Below are positions 47,268 to 60,826 of a stretch of 64,000 nucleotides of DNA, piece by piece (positions within the stretch are counted from its first letter, which is position 1; each line of letters starts with the position of its first letter). Location: contig NZ_CP104205.1 in the NCBI RefSeq assembly GCF_025244665.1, positions 3,345,001 through 3,409,000 of the forward strand. Direction: 5' to 3'. The notes below the pieces were generated by a model. It had not been told where the DNA came from. It did not search any database and saw only the letters and a program-made list of their open reading frames with translations. Origin of the DNA: Maribacter litopenaei (GTDB taxonomy: Bacteria; Bacteroidota; Bacteroidia; Flavobacteriales; Flavobacteriaceae). The position numbers were made by a program, and so were the translations under genes.

Positions 47268-47782
47268 ATGAAAATGTTCAGTCCAAAATCACTGTCATAC
47301 TATTTGTTTTATGTTGCTAGAGTCTCCACTTTTCTCAGTTTAGCACTGATTTGTTTTATATTACTTTCACTGGCTACGAATAATTATGAAACAGTCGATG
47401 GACAATTTCAAATTGCACTTCCTTTATTACCAGAAACCTACATAAAGGGATTTTTCGATTCTAAGATTGTAATAACCATTACATTAGCCATGCTATTTTT
47501 CTGTGTCTTTTTCTATCTGCTCTCTAATATCCTTAAAACCTTTAAGGATGAAAATTATTTACGAAAAAAGCCATTAAACATCTGAAATATTTTGCCTTTC
47601 TTAATTTAGTGGTAGCTCCAGTACTATTTATTGTTATAGATTTCATCATTATAGGGAGACCCCACATTGGTAATATATATAATTATCTTCTGACATTCCT
47701 ATTAGGTATTTTTTTGCTATTTATTGCAGCTATATTTAATCAAGGGTATTTAGTGCAATCAGAAAACGATTTAACAATTTAG
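47268..47782 (+). CDS. DUF2975 membrane protein (frameshifted)
   Basis: About 171 residues with four helices (STFLSLALICFILLSLA, KIVITITLAMLFFCVFFYLL, FAFLNLVVAPVLFIVIDFII, LLTFLLGIFLLFIAAIF), the DUF2975 layout. The conserved segment before helix three reads FKDENYFTKKAIKHLKYFA once a T is added to the TTT near 47563; this is a homopolymer break. Its stop lies 1 base before the Xre gene, and DUF2975 plus a small YozG-type regulator is a recurring pair. Function unknown. Confidence 0.85.
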
Positions 47783-47783
47783 C

Positions 47784-47987
47784 ATGGGAATCGTTGTAAA
47801 CTTGGATGTGATGTTGGCCAAACGGAAAATGAAAAGCAAGGAACTCGCGGAAGCCATAGGAATCACAGAAGCCAATCTTTCCATATTGAAATCAGGGAAG
47901 GCAAAGGCGATTCGGTTTTCAACCCTCGAAGCAATCTGTAAGGAATTGGATTGTCAACCGGGGGATTTACTCGAGTATCAGGAATGA
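47784..47987 (+). CDS. Xre-family small helix-turn-helix regulator (YozG-like)
   Basis: 67 residues, intact: MGIVVNLDVMLAKRKMKSKE, then the helix-turn-helix LAEAIGITEANLSILKSGKA and the YozG-type end FSTLEAICKELDCQPGDLLEY. It starts 1 base after the DUF2975 stop, and probably regulates that transcript. Terminator follows at once. Confidence 0.92.
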   Translation: MGIVVNLDVMLAKRKMKSKELAEAIGITEANLSILKSGKAKAIRFSTLEAICKELDCQPGDLLEYQE

Positions 47988-48040
47988 AAAAACCGTCCTC
48001 ACCTCAATTTTTCTAAGTGACCGGACGGTTCTCCTATTTT
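47986..48040. terminator. Terminator between Xre and atpC
   Basis: AACCGTCC (47991-47998) pairs with GGACGGTT (48023-48030) across a 24-base loop that is itself T-rich; it lies between convergent genes. Confidence 0.6.
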
Positions 48041-48053
48041 TTAGTTTTAGTTT

Positions 48054-48332
48054 TTAATCCGCTAAAACTATTACTTTATTGTCCTTAAGTTCCACCGTAC
48101 CACTGGAAATTTCTAAAACCGTGTTCCCATTCACATTCTTAGTAAATTTAGAGGCATACTCCTCCTCAATATTCATGTTACCTTGTACCTTCACCTTTCC
48201 TTCTTGCAAGAGGGAAACAATAGGGGCGTGGTTCTGTAACATACGGAACTCTCCGTTGATTCCAGGTACTGTTACAGAAGTTACTTCTCGAGAAAATAAA
48301 GTGGCCTCAGGGGATACTATTTCTAAATACAT
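48054..48332 (-). CDS. atpC: ATP synthase F1 epsilon subunit
   Basis: 92 residues, intact: MYLEIVSPEATLFSREVTSV, then PGINGEFRMLQNHAPIVSLL. Only the N-terminal beta-sandwich is present; the C-terminal helical hairpin that inhibits the enzyme in many bacteria is missing, which is usual in Bacteroidota. It follows atpD by 84 bases. Confidence 0.95.
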   Translation of the reverse strand: MYLEIVSPEATLFSREVTSVTVPGINGEFRMLQNHAPIVSLLQEGKVKVQGNMNIEEEYASKFTKNVNGNTVLEISSGTVELKDNKVIVLAD

Positions 48333-48416
48333 TTTTTTTAGTTATAAGTTTTAAGTTTTAAGTCAAAAGTCAAAGCATCCTAAACCTTGAACTAATAACT
48401 TACAACTAGTAACTGT

Positions 48417-49943
<1,527 letters not shown>

Positions 49944-50043
49944 TTACTTTAAAAATATCTTAAAAAAAGCTCTGATTTTCAGGCTGCAAAGATATGTCTT
50001 TCCGTTTTAAACAAAAATTGTTTTTTCAGGTTTTTTACAAAAC

Positions 50044-50073
50044 AAAAAAGATGCACTAAAATGCATCTTTTTG
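50044..50073 (-). terminator. Terminator of the TonB-SGNH operon
   Basis: AAAAAGATGCA and TGCATCTTTTT stem with a short loop, 20 bases beyond the SGNH stop on the minus strand. Confidence 0.85.
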
Positions 50074-50092
50074 TTACTTTTCATCTTCCTTC

Positions 50093-51726
50093 TTATTGAA
50101 GAGTGGGTGAAAAATTGGTTGGATAATCACCAACGTTCACCAAGTTTCCAGATTCTTCGAAATTGGAACCATAGGTAGCATCAATAGCCTTCATAAATTC
50201 GTTTGCCAAAAGGGCATATCCTCTTGCTGTTGGATGAACCCCATCCAAGGAAAAGGCGCTCCCTACTACCAAATTAGATGTCAAGGTAAAATCTCCACTG
50301 GTAATTCCCCCATTGGCCAATTGCTCCAATAAACTATTTGCATCTACAAAGGCGAGTCCTGCCTGGCTTGCCGAAGCCGAGATTATCCGGTTAAAAGCGT
50401 CCGTTGCATTTGCTATCTCGGTTTGTTCCTCCGGTGTCAAAACCCATTTATCTTCTAATGGCAAACTAATACCTTCTACGGAAAACTGTCCTGCCAAGGT
50501 GGCGGATAAGCCTTGTCCTACCAAGGCACCTGCTGCTTCCATGTTAACGGTACCGATTACATTGCTACTTGGTAAAACGAATAGATCCTCAGCCGTTGCC
50601 TGTCTTGCCTGACCATAGGTAGCACCTAAAAGGCCTGCAACTAGTGGTGCTGCCTCTGCGGGTAAACCAAATTGCTGAACGAATATTGGAAAACCAGGAT
50701 TGGCATTTAGAGCCCCTGTAATCCGGGCGGAAAAATCTGTTAGGTCCTCATCCTTAATAACAACGGCACTAGCCTCTGTAGTTGAAAATGTAATAATTCT
50801 TTCTGTAGCCCCCAATGCGGTGAAAATTTGATTTAAGGCACCAAAAATGGTATTCAAGGTTGGAATTTGAGCCGCAAAATCAGGATTAGTAGGATCCAAG
50901 GGATTATAAGGAACCGTAGTGAAATGAGGTATGCTAGTCACATCGGGAATGTTTGCGACTACACCCTGGGCACCCCCTGATGTCAACGTCTGTATAAGTG
51001 CGCCATAACTGCCATCAAAGCCAGCACCTGGAGCACCATTTACCGGGGTTATAGGGTTCGAGCCATCACCTCCCGATAAGGCATATCCCAAAACATCATT
51101 ATTTCCTATCCAAAGGGAAAAAAATGTTGGGGATTGGCTTACTGCCATCTCCAAAACACTGATATTTGGTGTGGAGCCCGTCATTCTTACAAAATATGGA
51201 TTTGCCAATCCCGGAGATACATTTGCCAAATTTCCATAACCCGGGGCCAACAGATGAAAGCTTTTGGCACCAGGACCCCTAAATTATTAAAAGGTCCGGA
51301 AGGATTGTTCAAAACAATATCCGTGCCTACGGTTATAGGCCCTATGAGGGACTCAAGAGGTACCGGTCCAGCTCCTCCAAAAACCAATCTTGGGTCTTGG
51401 ATTCTGTCACCACCCACTGCCAATCCTCCATAGTTATCACTGGTTAAAGGCTGTACAAAATTACCTCCTCCCACAAGTGCAAACTTTTGCGAAAGAATAT
51501 TGGGTAATGAAAAGTTTTGGCCGGCTTGAAATAGAGCTCCATCAGTAAAGCCAGCCGTTAAAGAGTTTCCTAAGGAAATGTAATTTGAAAAATTTGCAGA
51601 CCCTGCTGTAAGTTCCACTTGTACTTCAGCTTCAACAACTGGATCTAAATCTACATCCTCAGGGTCATTACAATTGGTAAAGACCAATAAAAGTGAGGAT
51701 AAAAAAATATAGTTTATTTTTCTCAT
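50093..51726 (-). CDS. SGNH/GDSL hydrolase-like lipoprotein (frameshifted)
   Basis: About 545 residues with a lipobox (MRKINYIFLSSLLLVFTNCN). Block I is ISLGNSLTAGF (GNSL in place of GDSL), block III GNNDVLGYA, block V DGVHPTARGYALLANEF, so the Ser, Asn and Asp-His residues of the family are present. The frame breaks near 51280-51286 (GGGGTCCTGG, one base missing), restoring LGVPGAKSFHLLAPGYGN. ATG 51726 or 51750 can start it; an ATG at 51771 would overlap the receptor. It follows the TonB receptor and probably acts at the cell surface on an ester it helps to import. Confidence 0.85.
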
Positions 51727-51752
51727 TTTTAAACGGAGTTTAAATTTCATTT

Positions 51753-54536
51753 TTAGTTGTTGATTGTCCATGATAGATAGTACATAGACCCAATAAATCC
51801 TGTTCCGAACGCCGTAAAGTATTCATCTCCCAATAAATTATTGCCCCCAATCTTGAAGGTAGATTTGATGCTAGGTACGGAATAATTTATTTGTGCGTCC
51901 ACTACATGGAATTACGGGATAACCCCATTTCCAAAAGTAGCCTCCCAGTAATAATCGTCACTAAATCTATAATTTACATTGAACCCAAAGTTCTTGAATA
52001 GCTCAGCGTGACCAAAAGAAGCCTTAAATTGATGTTCGGGAGTATTAAAACCTACTTGAAAATCAGGATTCGCCACCCTATCAAAATCTAACTTAGCATA
52101 GGTATAGCTTCCGCTCAAATCAAAATCTCCTAAGACTTTCGCTGTAAGTCCTAAAGACGCACCATAAGAGTTGATGTCGACTTCCGAATTGGTATAGGCC
52201 TGATATGTTTGAAAATCCCCGTTGGAAATAGCCGCAACGGACAAAGCACCATCACCAACTGTCCCATAATAAGGGGCAATCACTGCCTCCGGTGCTAAAA
52301 AGTTACTATAGCTATTGTAATATGTGCTAAAATCAATAATCAATTTTTTGACCTTACCCCTATAGCCCAATTCCACGGAGGTAACTTGTTCCGGCTGGAC
52401 TACATCAGGATTTGCAACTTCCAAATCCGCCGGATTGCCTGTTTGTGACAACCTTTGTACAGATTCCACTGTATAGGAATTTTCGTAAGCAGCCCTACCT
52501 GTTTGCTCAATACTGGAGGGTTGACCCAATAGTTGGCCACCTCCACTTACTTGAAATGTTCTACTATATCTGTCCAAATTGTCCGGAGCGGCACCTACTA
52601 AAATCGCCCGACCAGCATCTAGACCGATAAAGAGATCCTGCGTTGTTGGGTTTCTGAAGCCCGTCCGGATAGAGGCTCTTATATTATGATCTCTGTTTAA
52701 AGAATAACCTGCCGAAAATCTAGGGGAGAAAAATCCATCAAAATATTCATTCTTGTCGTATCGTACTGAGGCAGTTAATTTTAAGCTTTGTTCATTCGCC
52801 AACTCTATCTTCTTTTGCATCCGGGTGTACAAACCAAATTCTGAGTATTCGATAGGGCCATCGGCATCTGTATAAATAGTTCCAAAAGAGTTTAGGCTAT
52901 ACTGTCTAAAAGAACCCCCTATTTGCACTTCTGCCCAATCCCATAGGTGTCCAAAATTATAATTGGCATCGGCATGATAGTATTTTGAAGCGTCCCTAAA
53001 CTGAGAGCCTTGTGATAGATCTGGATTTTTGATTACCCTATTGAATGCTGATTGAAATTCAGGAGTTCCTGGCAAAAACCTTCCGGATTCAGCCTGTGCC
53101 CTAGCAGCAGCATGTGCCTGTTCATTTGTGGCTCCCGCCAAGGTTGCCTGAACATAGGTTCCTGTGTATTCACCGAACCAAGTATTATCATCTTTCCAAG
53201 CCCGGTTAATATTTATTCCGGTAAATACCATGTCGTAGGAGTCACCTGCCTTATCCGCCACCAAATAACCTCTCAGGAAAAAATTATCGTTCCTAAGTTC
53301 CAGTTTATGCTGTTCTTGAAAGAAATTCGCAATATTGTAACGGTTGGTCCCTTGATAAATGGTATTTCCTGTTCCTATTTTACCCACGTAGGAAAGCTCC
53401 AGGTTGTTACCTTCAATCGGCCTATAATAAAGCCCCCAATCGGATTTTATACTTCTTGCCGTATAATTGGTCAAATCACTTTCATTGTATCCCGTACGGC
53501 TTACCTCAACGGAAGGTACAATAGCATTGGCTCCCGCAGGAAGAATTCCCAATCCCTCCAAAGTGACCGCAACATCCTTAATATCGGTTGAAACTTCATC
53601 GCCGTACACATTGATCCCATCATAGTTCAAGGCATCCCTTGTACGCCCAGGAACGAATTTGTCCACCGTACTCGTGGCTGCCCAATCGGTACCATCCAAA
53701 TATCCAAAATTCCACTTAATGGCGAACTTATCACTAAACTTATGCGCAGCTCGCACTCCCACATCGGTATATGAATTGTTTCCAGCAGCTTCTTGGGAAG
53801 TTACGCCTTGCTTTACGGAAACACTAATCCCTTGATAATCAAAAGGACTTTTACTTCTCATAAATAAAATACCGTTAAAAGCGTTGGCACCATAAAGTGC
53901 GGAAGAAGCACCAGGCAGAAGTTCTACACTGAGTACATCGGTCTCTATCATACCTACTAGGTTACCAATTGGAAAGTTCAAAGCAGGAGTAGAATTATCC
54001 ATACCATCCACCAATTGCATGAATCTGGTATTCGCAAAGGTTGCAAATCCTCTTGTATTGACCGATTTAAACGTTAAACTATTGGTATTTACGTCTACGC
54101 CCTTAAGATTCTCCAAACCACTATAAAAATCAGCTGAGGCTGTATTTTTGATAGTCTCGATACCCATTCTTTCAACCGTAACAGGGGATTCAAAAATTCT
54201 TTCCGGCGTTCTTGACGCGGAAATCACCACCTCATCCAAGAAGGTTTGGGCCTCGGACAAAACAACCCTAATTGTCTGGTTGTTAGAGGTAATGTTTTCG
54301 AGGCCATCAGAATATCCAATGCTCGTAATACTTAACTGAAATGGAGGAACTTCAGAGGTTTGTAATATGAAATTACCATCAAAATCGGTTGTGGTACCAA
54401 TTGCCTTGCCAACAATGACAATGTTGGCACCGGGAATAGGTTCGCCATTCTGATCAACGACGTTTCCATTGATAGTTGTTTGTGCATAGCTCATTGCCCC
54501 AAACAAAATCAATGCTAACAGCAGTATTGTTCTCAT
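51753..54536 (-). CDS. TonB-dependent receptor with CarboxypepD-like domain (in-frame stop)
   Basis: About 927 residues: signal peptide (ending MSYAQTT), carboxypeptidase-regulatory-like domain (GNVVDQNGEPIPGANIVIVG), plug (FLDEVVISASRTPERIFESP, VLSVELLPGASSALYGANAF) and barrel. A TAA at 51912-51914 arises where CCGTAATTC stands for CCAGAATTC; corrected, it reads GNGVIPEFHVVDAQINY and ends SMYYLSWTINN at the stop 51753-51755. No SusD-like partner is present; the SGNH lipoprotein follows within 30 bases. The cargo may be the hydrolase's product. Confidence 0.9.
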
Positions 54537-54683
54537 TCTAAATTTGAGTTAAAATTTTTCGCAGTTGAAGATACAGATAATTTTATACCAAAAATAGGAA
54601 TTTGAAAAAAATTATGCATGCATAGTATTATTTTGATAAAATTGACCCTATTTTTTGCAGGTACCCGTAATTGGAAAATAAAA

Positions 54684-54708
54684 AAGGACGCAATTACGCG
54701 TCCCTTTC
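54684..54708 (-). terminator. Terminator of glmS
   Basis: GGACGC and GCGTCC stem, 6-base loop, followed on the minus strand by a T run, 20 bases after the glmS stop. Confidence 0.82.
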
Positions 54709-54727
54709 TTATAATATTTTATAGATT

Positions 54728-56573
<1,846 letters not shown>

Positions 56574-56716
56574 ATTATTTTATTTGATTTAAAAAAAGTA
56601 ACTCAAAAGTATACTAATGAACAGAAGTCCAATAACATATTTGTTAATTGAACGCAAAATTCCCGCAAAGTGTATGTCTAAAGGTAAAAAAAGTTATTAC
56701 ACCCGAGGCTAACTGG

Positions 56717-58602
56717 TTATTCCGATTTAGTATAGCTTATCTCCAGCTTTAATCTTTTGTCATAATTTGGGTCGGTCTCTTCCAGTCCACTACCAAAGAA
56801 TACCGTGCCAAGGGGGGTGATAGTCGATGTAATTGGAATATCCTCTTCTTTACCTCCAGCTAACATTGCACTAGCGCTATTCACTTGGTCAATGTCAGTA
56901 GTTAAAGTAAGTCCCAATGTTCTGTTAATTGAATCCCTTACCACTATATTATTAATATGTTCCGTAATTCTAACGGTATACTTTATTCCTAAATCATTTT
57001 CCTCCACAATAATCCCATCATAGTTCAAATATTGTCCAAAAAGTGATTCCGCGAAATTCAGTTCCGTGTTTGGATTATACAAGGGTTCCTTAGTCTCTAT
57101 ATTATATAAATAAAGTCTAGGTGGTTCTGCTGGCTCCGCACTCATCCCAGGATAACTTCTGTCCACATAAAAAACTAAGTTAGCTTCGTTAATTATCCAG
57201 TTATTGCTTCTAATTTCCTCGACTATATTTTCAGCATTTCCAGATTCAAAAAGATTGATTTCGGTAGTTATCCCCGCCCCTCCTTTCAAGAAAATACGGG
57301 ATGCATTAACACCACTATCCAAAGACTCGGCAATATCAGAAGGATAATTTTCATTTATTAAAGTATTCACGGCATTCCCAGCAAAACCCGCGGTTCCGGA
57401 ACCCGCTAAAAGACCCAAAACAAAAGTACTTTCTCTTTCTTCTTCGATACCATCGGTGGTATTATATGCACTATATGAATACGTAATTGTAATATTGGCT
57501 TGAGTCAAATCCAAAAGCAATAGAACGTCCTGATTCATAGATTCTATTAGGGACAAATGAATACCTCTAAGAAATTCGGAAAAGTTTGCCTGACTTAAAA
57601 GTTCTGATGAGCCTTCTTTATTCAATATATTATTCTGAAAGAATTCTTCATTCAAAGATACCCTGATACCGGGTGCCAATTTGCTAAACGTTAGGGATTC
57701 ATCAACATCAACAGTAGTTTCATCATCATCGTTTTGAATAAGTATCTCCTTGTTGTCAATTATGATACCTTCTTCTGATGAAGAATATAAAACATCCGAA
57801 ACAAATTCGGAGCAAATTCTTGGGTTGAATAATATTGTTGTGCTTCTTGAAAGTTTGTATTTGGATCAAGATCTCTCAAAAAATAAGTTGACCTTTCAAC
57901 CTTTAAACCGATAGATATGGGTTCATTAATTCCATCAAAATTCTTAGCATTTACATAAATACTATCCAAGTCAACCGAATTGGCATAATTATTAGTGAAA
58001 ATAGGTGCATCATCCGGGTCATTTAATCCATTTCCATCGGCATCAACACTAGTTGCATCCAAAGGGTCTGTACTGGCAGAGGTTTCTGCTGCATTGGAAA
58101 CTCCGTCTAAATCGCTATCATTGGTAGGGTCATTGGGCAATTCATCATATAAATCTTCTACACCATCGCCGTCAGAGTCCCGAGAGGTATCCTTTGTTAA
58201 ATATGGAATATATAAATATACTTCCTTTACTGTCTCATTTTCATTGATAGTGGAGACGGAGGTGTCATTATCCGCATTATCTTCAATACTTTGTGAAAAT
58301 AAGCCAAAGGTAGGGTTGCGCGAAGGCAATCTTAACTGTGAAGTTATAGTTGCTGTTGTTTTTCCATATACAGGATCATTAAATGTACCCAGTTGGTATA
58401 CCGGCAACTTATTAGTTCTTACAGCTTCAATATTATGATTAAATGCAAACACATCATAAACCTCCTTACCAGTAGAAAAGGGATTCTCGCCAGTTAACCC
58501 AGCACCTACCGTAGTTAAGTCCTGCTCGCAGGAAAAAAATAGGGTAGATATAAAAACAACCCCTAATAGTAGGGGCAGACCCCGCTTTTGAAAAATGCTC
58601 AT
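56717..58602 (-). CDS. DUF4270 lipoprotein with calcium-type DxDxDG repeats (frameshifted)
   Basis: About 628 residues with a lipobox ([14 protein letters not shown]). The N-terminal [19 protein letters not shown] and the C-terminal half fit DUF4270, a family of Bacteroidota surface proteins without known function. In between (about 150-210) lies [18 protein letters not shown] and further [12 protein letters not shown] and [12 protein letters not shown] units, like thrombospondin type 3 calcium repeats. The frame breaks at 57807-57810 (CCGA for CCAGA), restoring [18 protein letters not shown]. It starts 6 bases after the GT5-like gene and is likely cotranscribed. Confidence 0.85.
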
Positions 58603-58607
58603 TCAGA

Positions 58608-59417
58608 TTACTTTAAAACTTGCGTATTATAAAACTTAGCATAGGCTTCCTCAAATTCTTGGATCGGAACATACGCTAGCACAGGTTTTTCTAGGTTGGA
58701 AATATGTGTTGTTAAATCTTCAGGAATTTCTTCCGAGGCTAAAATAATGGCATCGGAATAATCGACGGCTACTTTTAACAAATTATTATAGGTGGGGCTT
58801 TCCAATGATGCTATTTCTTCTTCAGGTATACCATCAAAAGCAATTCTTTTGATCATATCCTGATCCAACTCACCTTCAAAAGTTTTCCCGTAGACAGAAA
58901 GGACAATTTTACTATCTGCAAACAAAGGCTCGTCAGCGTAATATTTCTTAAGATACAACGGTAGCAAACTGGCCATCCATCCATGAACATGAATTATATC
59001 CGGAGACCAATTTAGTTTTTTGACGGTTTCCATTACGCCCTTTGCAAAAAAAATGGCTCTTTGGTCATTGTCAGGAAATAGTTCGCCCTTTTTGTCTGCA
59101 AAAGTGGCCTTTCTTTTAAAATATTCTTCGTTGTCGATAAAATAAACCTGAATTCTTTCCCTTGGTATGGAAGCAACCTTTATGATTAAAGGCATGTCCA
59201 TGTCGTTTATAACGAGGTTCATACCTGATAACCTGATTACCTCATGTAATTGATGCCTTCTTTCATTAATGTTACCGTACCTTGGCATAAAAATCCTAAT
59301 TTGACCCCCATTGCTATTGACCATTACGGGAGCCTCATAGGACATATGTGAAACTTCATTTTCGGGGAGGTATGGAACTAATTCAGAAGATACAAACAAT
59401 ACCTTTTTACCATTCAT
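58608..59417 (-). CDS. Glycogen/starch synthase N-terminal (GT5) domain protein
   Basis: 269 residues, intact, from ATG 59417. It matches only the first Rossmann domain of GT5 glycogen synthases: KVLFVSSELVPYLPENEVSH, IRIFMPRYGNINERRHQLHE, and DIIHVHGWMASLLPLYLKKYY. The lysine that binds ADP-glucose in KTGGL is changed (NEVSHM region), and the whole C-terminal domain is absent, so ordinary glycogen synthesis is unlikely. Bacteroidota often carry this short form before panC. It may be regulatory or act with a partner. Confidence 0.8.
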   Translation of the reverse strand: MNGKKVLFVSSELVPYLPENEVSHMSYEAPVMVNSNGGQIRIFMPRYGNINERRHQLHEVIRLSGMNLVINDMDMPLIIKVASIPRERIQVYFIDNEEYFKRKATFADKKGELFPDNDQRAIFFAKGVMETVKKLNWSPDIIHVHGWMASLLPLYLKKYYADEPLFADSKIVLSVYGKTFEGELDQDMIKRIAFDGIPEEEIASLESPTYNNLLKVAVDYSDAIILASEEIPEDLTTHISNLEKPVLAYVPIQEFEEAYAKFYNTQVLK

Positions 59418-59492
59418 AAAAACTAGATTTTATTTTTCTTGGAAACGCAGGTGCAAAATTACAAAAAATATAGAGATTACCAGTATTTATAG

Positions 59493-59500
59493 TAAGTTTG
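59493..59500 (+). promoter_or_regulatory. Promoter -7 box of panC-panD
   Basis: TAAGTTTG fits TAnnTTTG, 20 bases before the panC start codon. Confidence 0.5.
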
Positions 59501-59520
59501 CTCGCTAAACCCGTTTTGAC

Positions 59521-60366
59521 ATGCCCTTAATCAGGACTAAAAAGGATCTTGATCAAAGATTAAAGAATATTTCCAATTCCCTGACCTTAGGTTTAGTTCC
59601 CACGATGGGGGCGCTACACAAAGGACATATTGAGCTAATAAAAAGGGCAGTCTCCGAGAATGGTCGAGTAGTGGTAAGCATCTTTGTAAACCCTACACAA
59701 TTTAATAATAAGGAGGACCTTAAAAAGTATCCTAGAGACCTATCCAAGGATTTAGAAATTATAAAAGCTGTAGATTCCGAAATCATGGTTTTTGCACCTT
59801 CGGTCGAAGAAATCTATCAAAAAAATGTTCAAACCAAAAAATATAATTTTGCAGGTTTGGACAAAGTAATGGAGGGTGAGTTTAGGGATGATCATTTTAA
59901 CGGTGTAGGAACCATAGTGGAGCAACTTTTTAACTTGGTTAAACCGGACAACGCCTACTTTGGCGAGAAAGACTTTCAACAGTTACGCATCATTAAAAAA
60001 CTTGTGGAAATTCAAAAAATCCCTGTGAATATCGTACCATGTCCAATAGTAAGGGAAGAACATGGTTTGGCCATGAGTTCAAGAAATGAAAGGTTAAGTG
60101 AAAAAATGCGACTAAAGGCAGGATTTATTTATAAAACATTGCAAACTGCCAAGGAAAAATTTGGCACGAAAAGTGCTTTAAAAGTAAAGGAATGGGTTGT
60201 TAACCAGTTTATCAAAGAAGAGGATTTTAAAATGGAATATTTTGAAATCGCAGATATTGAAACATTGAGCCCTCTAAAAAGAAAGGAAAAAAATAAAAAA
60301 TATAGAGCGTTTATTGCCGTTTATGCCGAGGATGTAAGGCTGATTGACAATATAGCTTTCAATTGA
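59521..60366 (+). CDS. panC: Pantothenate synthetase
   Basis: Joins pantoate and beta-alanine using ATP. 281 residues, intact. Nucleotide motif PTMGALHKGHIELI, then VSIFVNPTQFN, DDHFNGVGTIV, FGEKDFQQL and the signature AMSSRNERLS. panD follows after 13 bases, so the whole beta-alanine-to-pantothenate step is made from one transcript. Confidence 0.97.
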   Translation: MPLIRTKKDLDQRLKNISNSLTLGLVPTMGALHKGHIELIKRAVSENGRVVVSIFVNPTQFNNKEDLKKYPRDLSKDLEIIKAVDSEIMVFAPSVEEIYQKNVQTKKYNFAGLDKVMEGEFRDDHFNGVGTIVEQLFNLVKPDNAYFGEKDFQQLRIIKKLVEIQKIPVNIVPCPIVREEHGLAMSSRNERLSEKMRLKAGFIYKTLQTAKEKFGTKSALKVKEWVVNQFIKEEDFKMEYFEIADIETLSPLKRKEKNKKYRAFIAVYAEDVRLIDNIAFN

Positions 60367-60379
60367 TTAATTTTGTCCC

Positions 60380-60730
60380 ATGCAAGTACAAGTAGTAAAG
60401 TCGAAAATTCATCGCGTAAAGGTAACCGGAGCAGACCTTAATTACATAGGGAGCATTACCATTGACGAAGATTTGATGGATGCTGCCAATATTATTCAAG
60501 GTGAAAAGGTCCAAATCGTAAACAATGATAATGGTGAACGACTGGAAACATATGTTATTCCAGGATCTAGAAATAGTGGTGAGATTACGCTGAATGGTGC
60601 CGCCGCGAGGAAGGTTGCTGTAGGAGATGTCCTTATTTTAATCACCTATGCCTGGATGCCAATTGAGGAAGCCAAAACATTCAATCCCAGCCTCGTTTTT
60701 CCGGATGAAAAAACGAATCTCCTAAAATAG
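60380..60730 (+). CDS. panD: Aspartate 1-decarboxylase
   Basis: Pyruvoyl enzyme making beta-alanine. 116 residues, intact: [20 protein letters not shown], with self-cleavage expected between Gly and Ser in YIGSITID, then [12 protein letters not shown] and [11 protein letters not shown]. No PanM-type maturation factor is present in the window. Coupled to panC. Confidence 0.97.
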   Translation: MQVQVVKSKIHRVKVTGADLNYIGSITIDEDLMDAANIIQGEKVQIVNNDNGERLETYVIPGSRNSGEITLNGAAARKVAVGDVLILITYAWMPIEEAKTFNPSLVFPDEKTNLLK

Positions 60731-60826
60731 GTTGAGCTCTTTCTTCTATTATACAAATTCCAAATCTCCAACATTCTTTTGAAGAATACTTGTGTACTTT
60801 AGCGGTCTACATCATTTGATACTATC

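Noticed and set aside
47268..47987. Toxin-antitoxin system formed by the DUF2975 and Xre genes
   Set aside because: DUF2975 with a YozG-type regulator is a known non-toxin pairing; no toxin domain is visible.
48345..48416. Tandem AAGTTTTAAGT-like pattern between atpC and atpD
   Set aside because: Short and imperfect A/T-rich repetition common in flavobacterial intergenic DNA; no evidence of function.
54614..54626. Palindrome ATGCATGCAT as a regulatory site
   Set aside because: Low complexity, single copy, and not placed at a promoter of a nearby gene.
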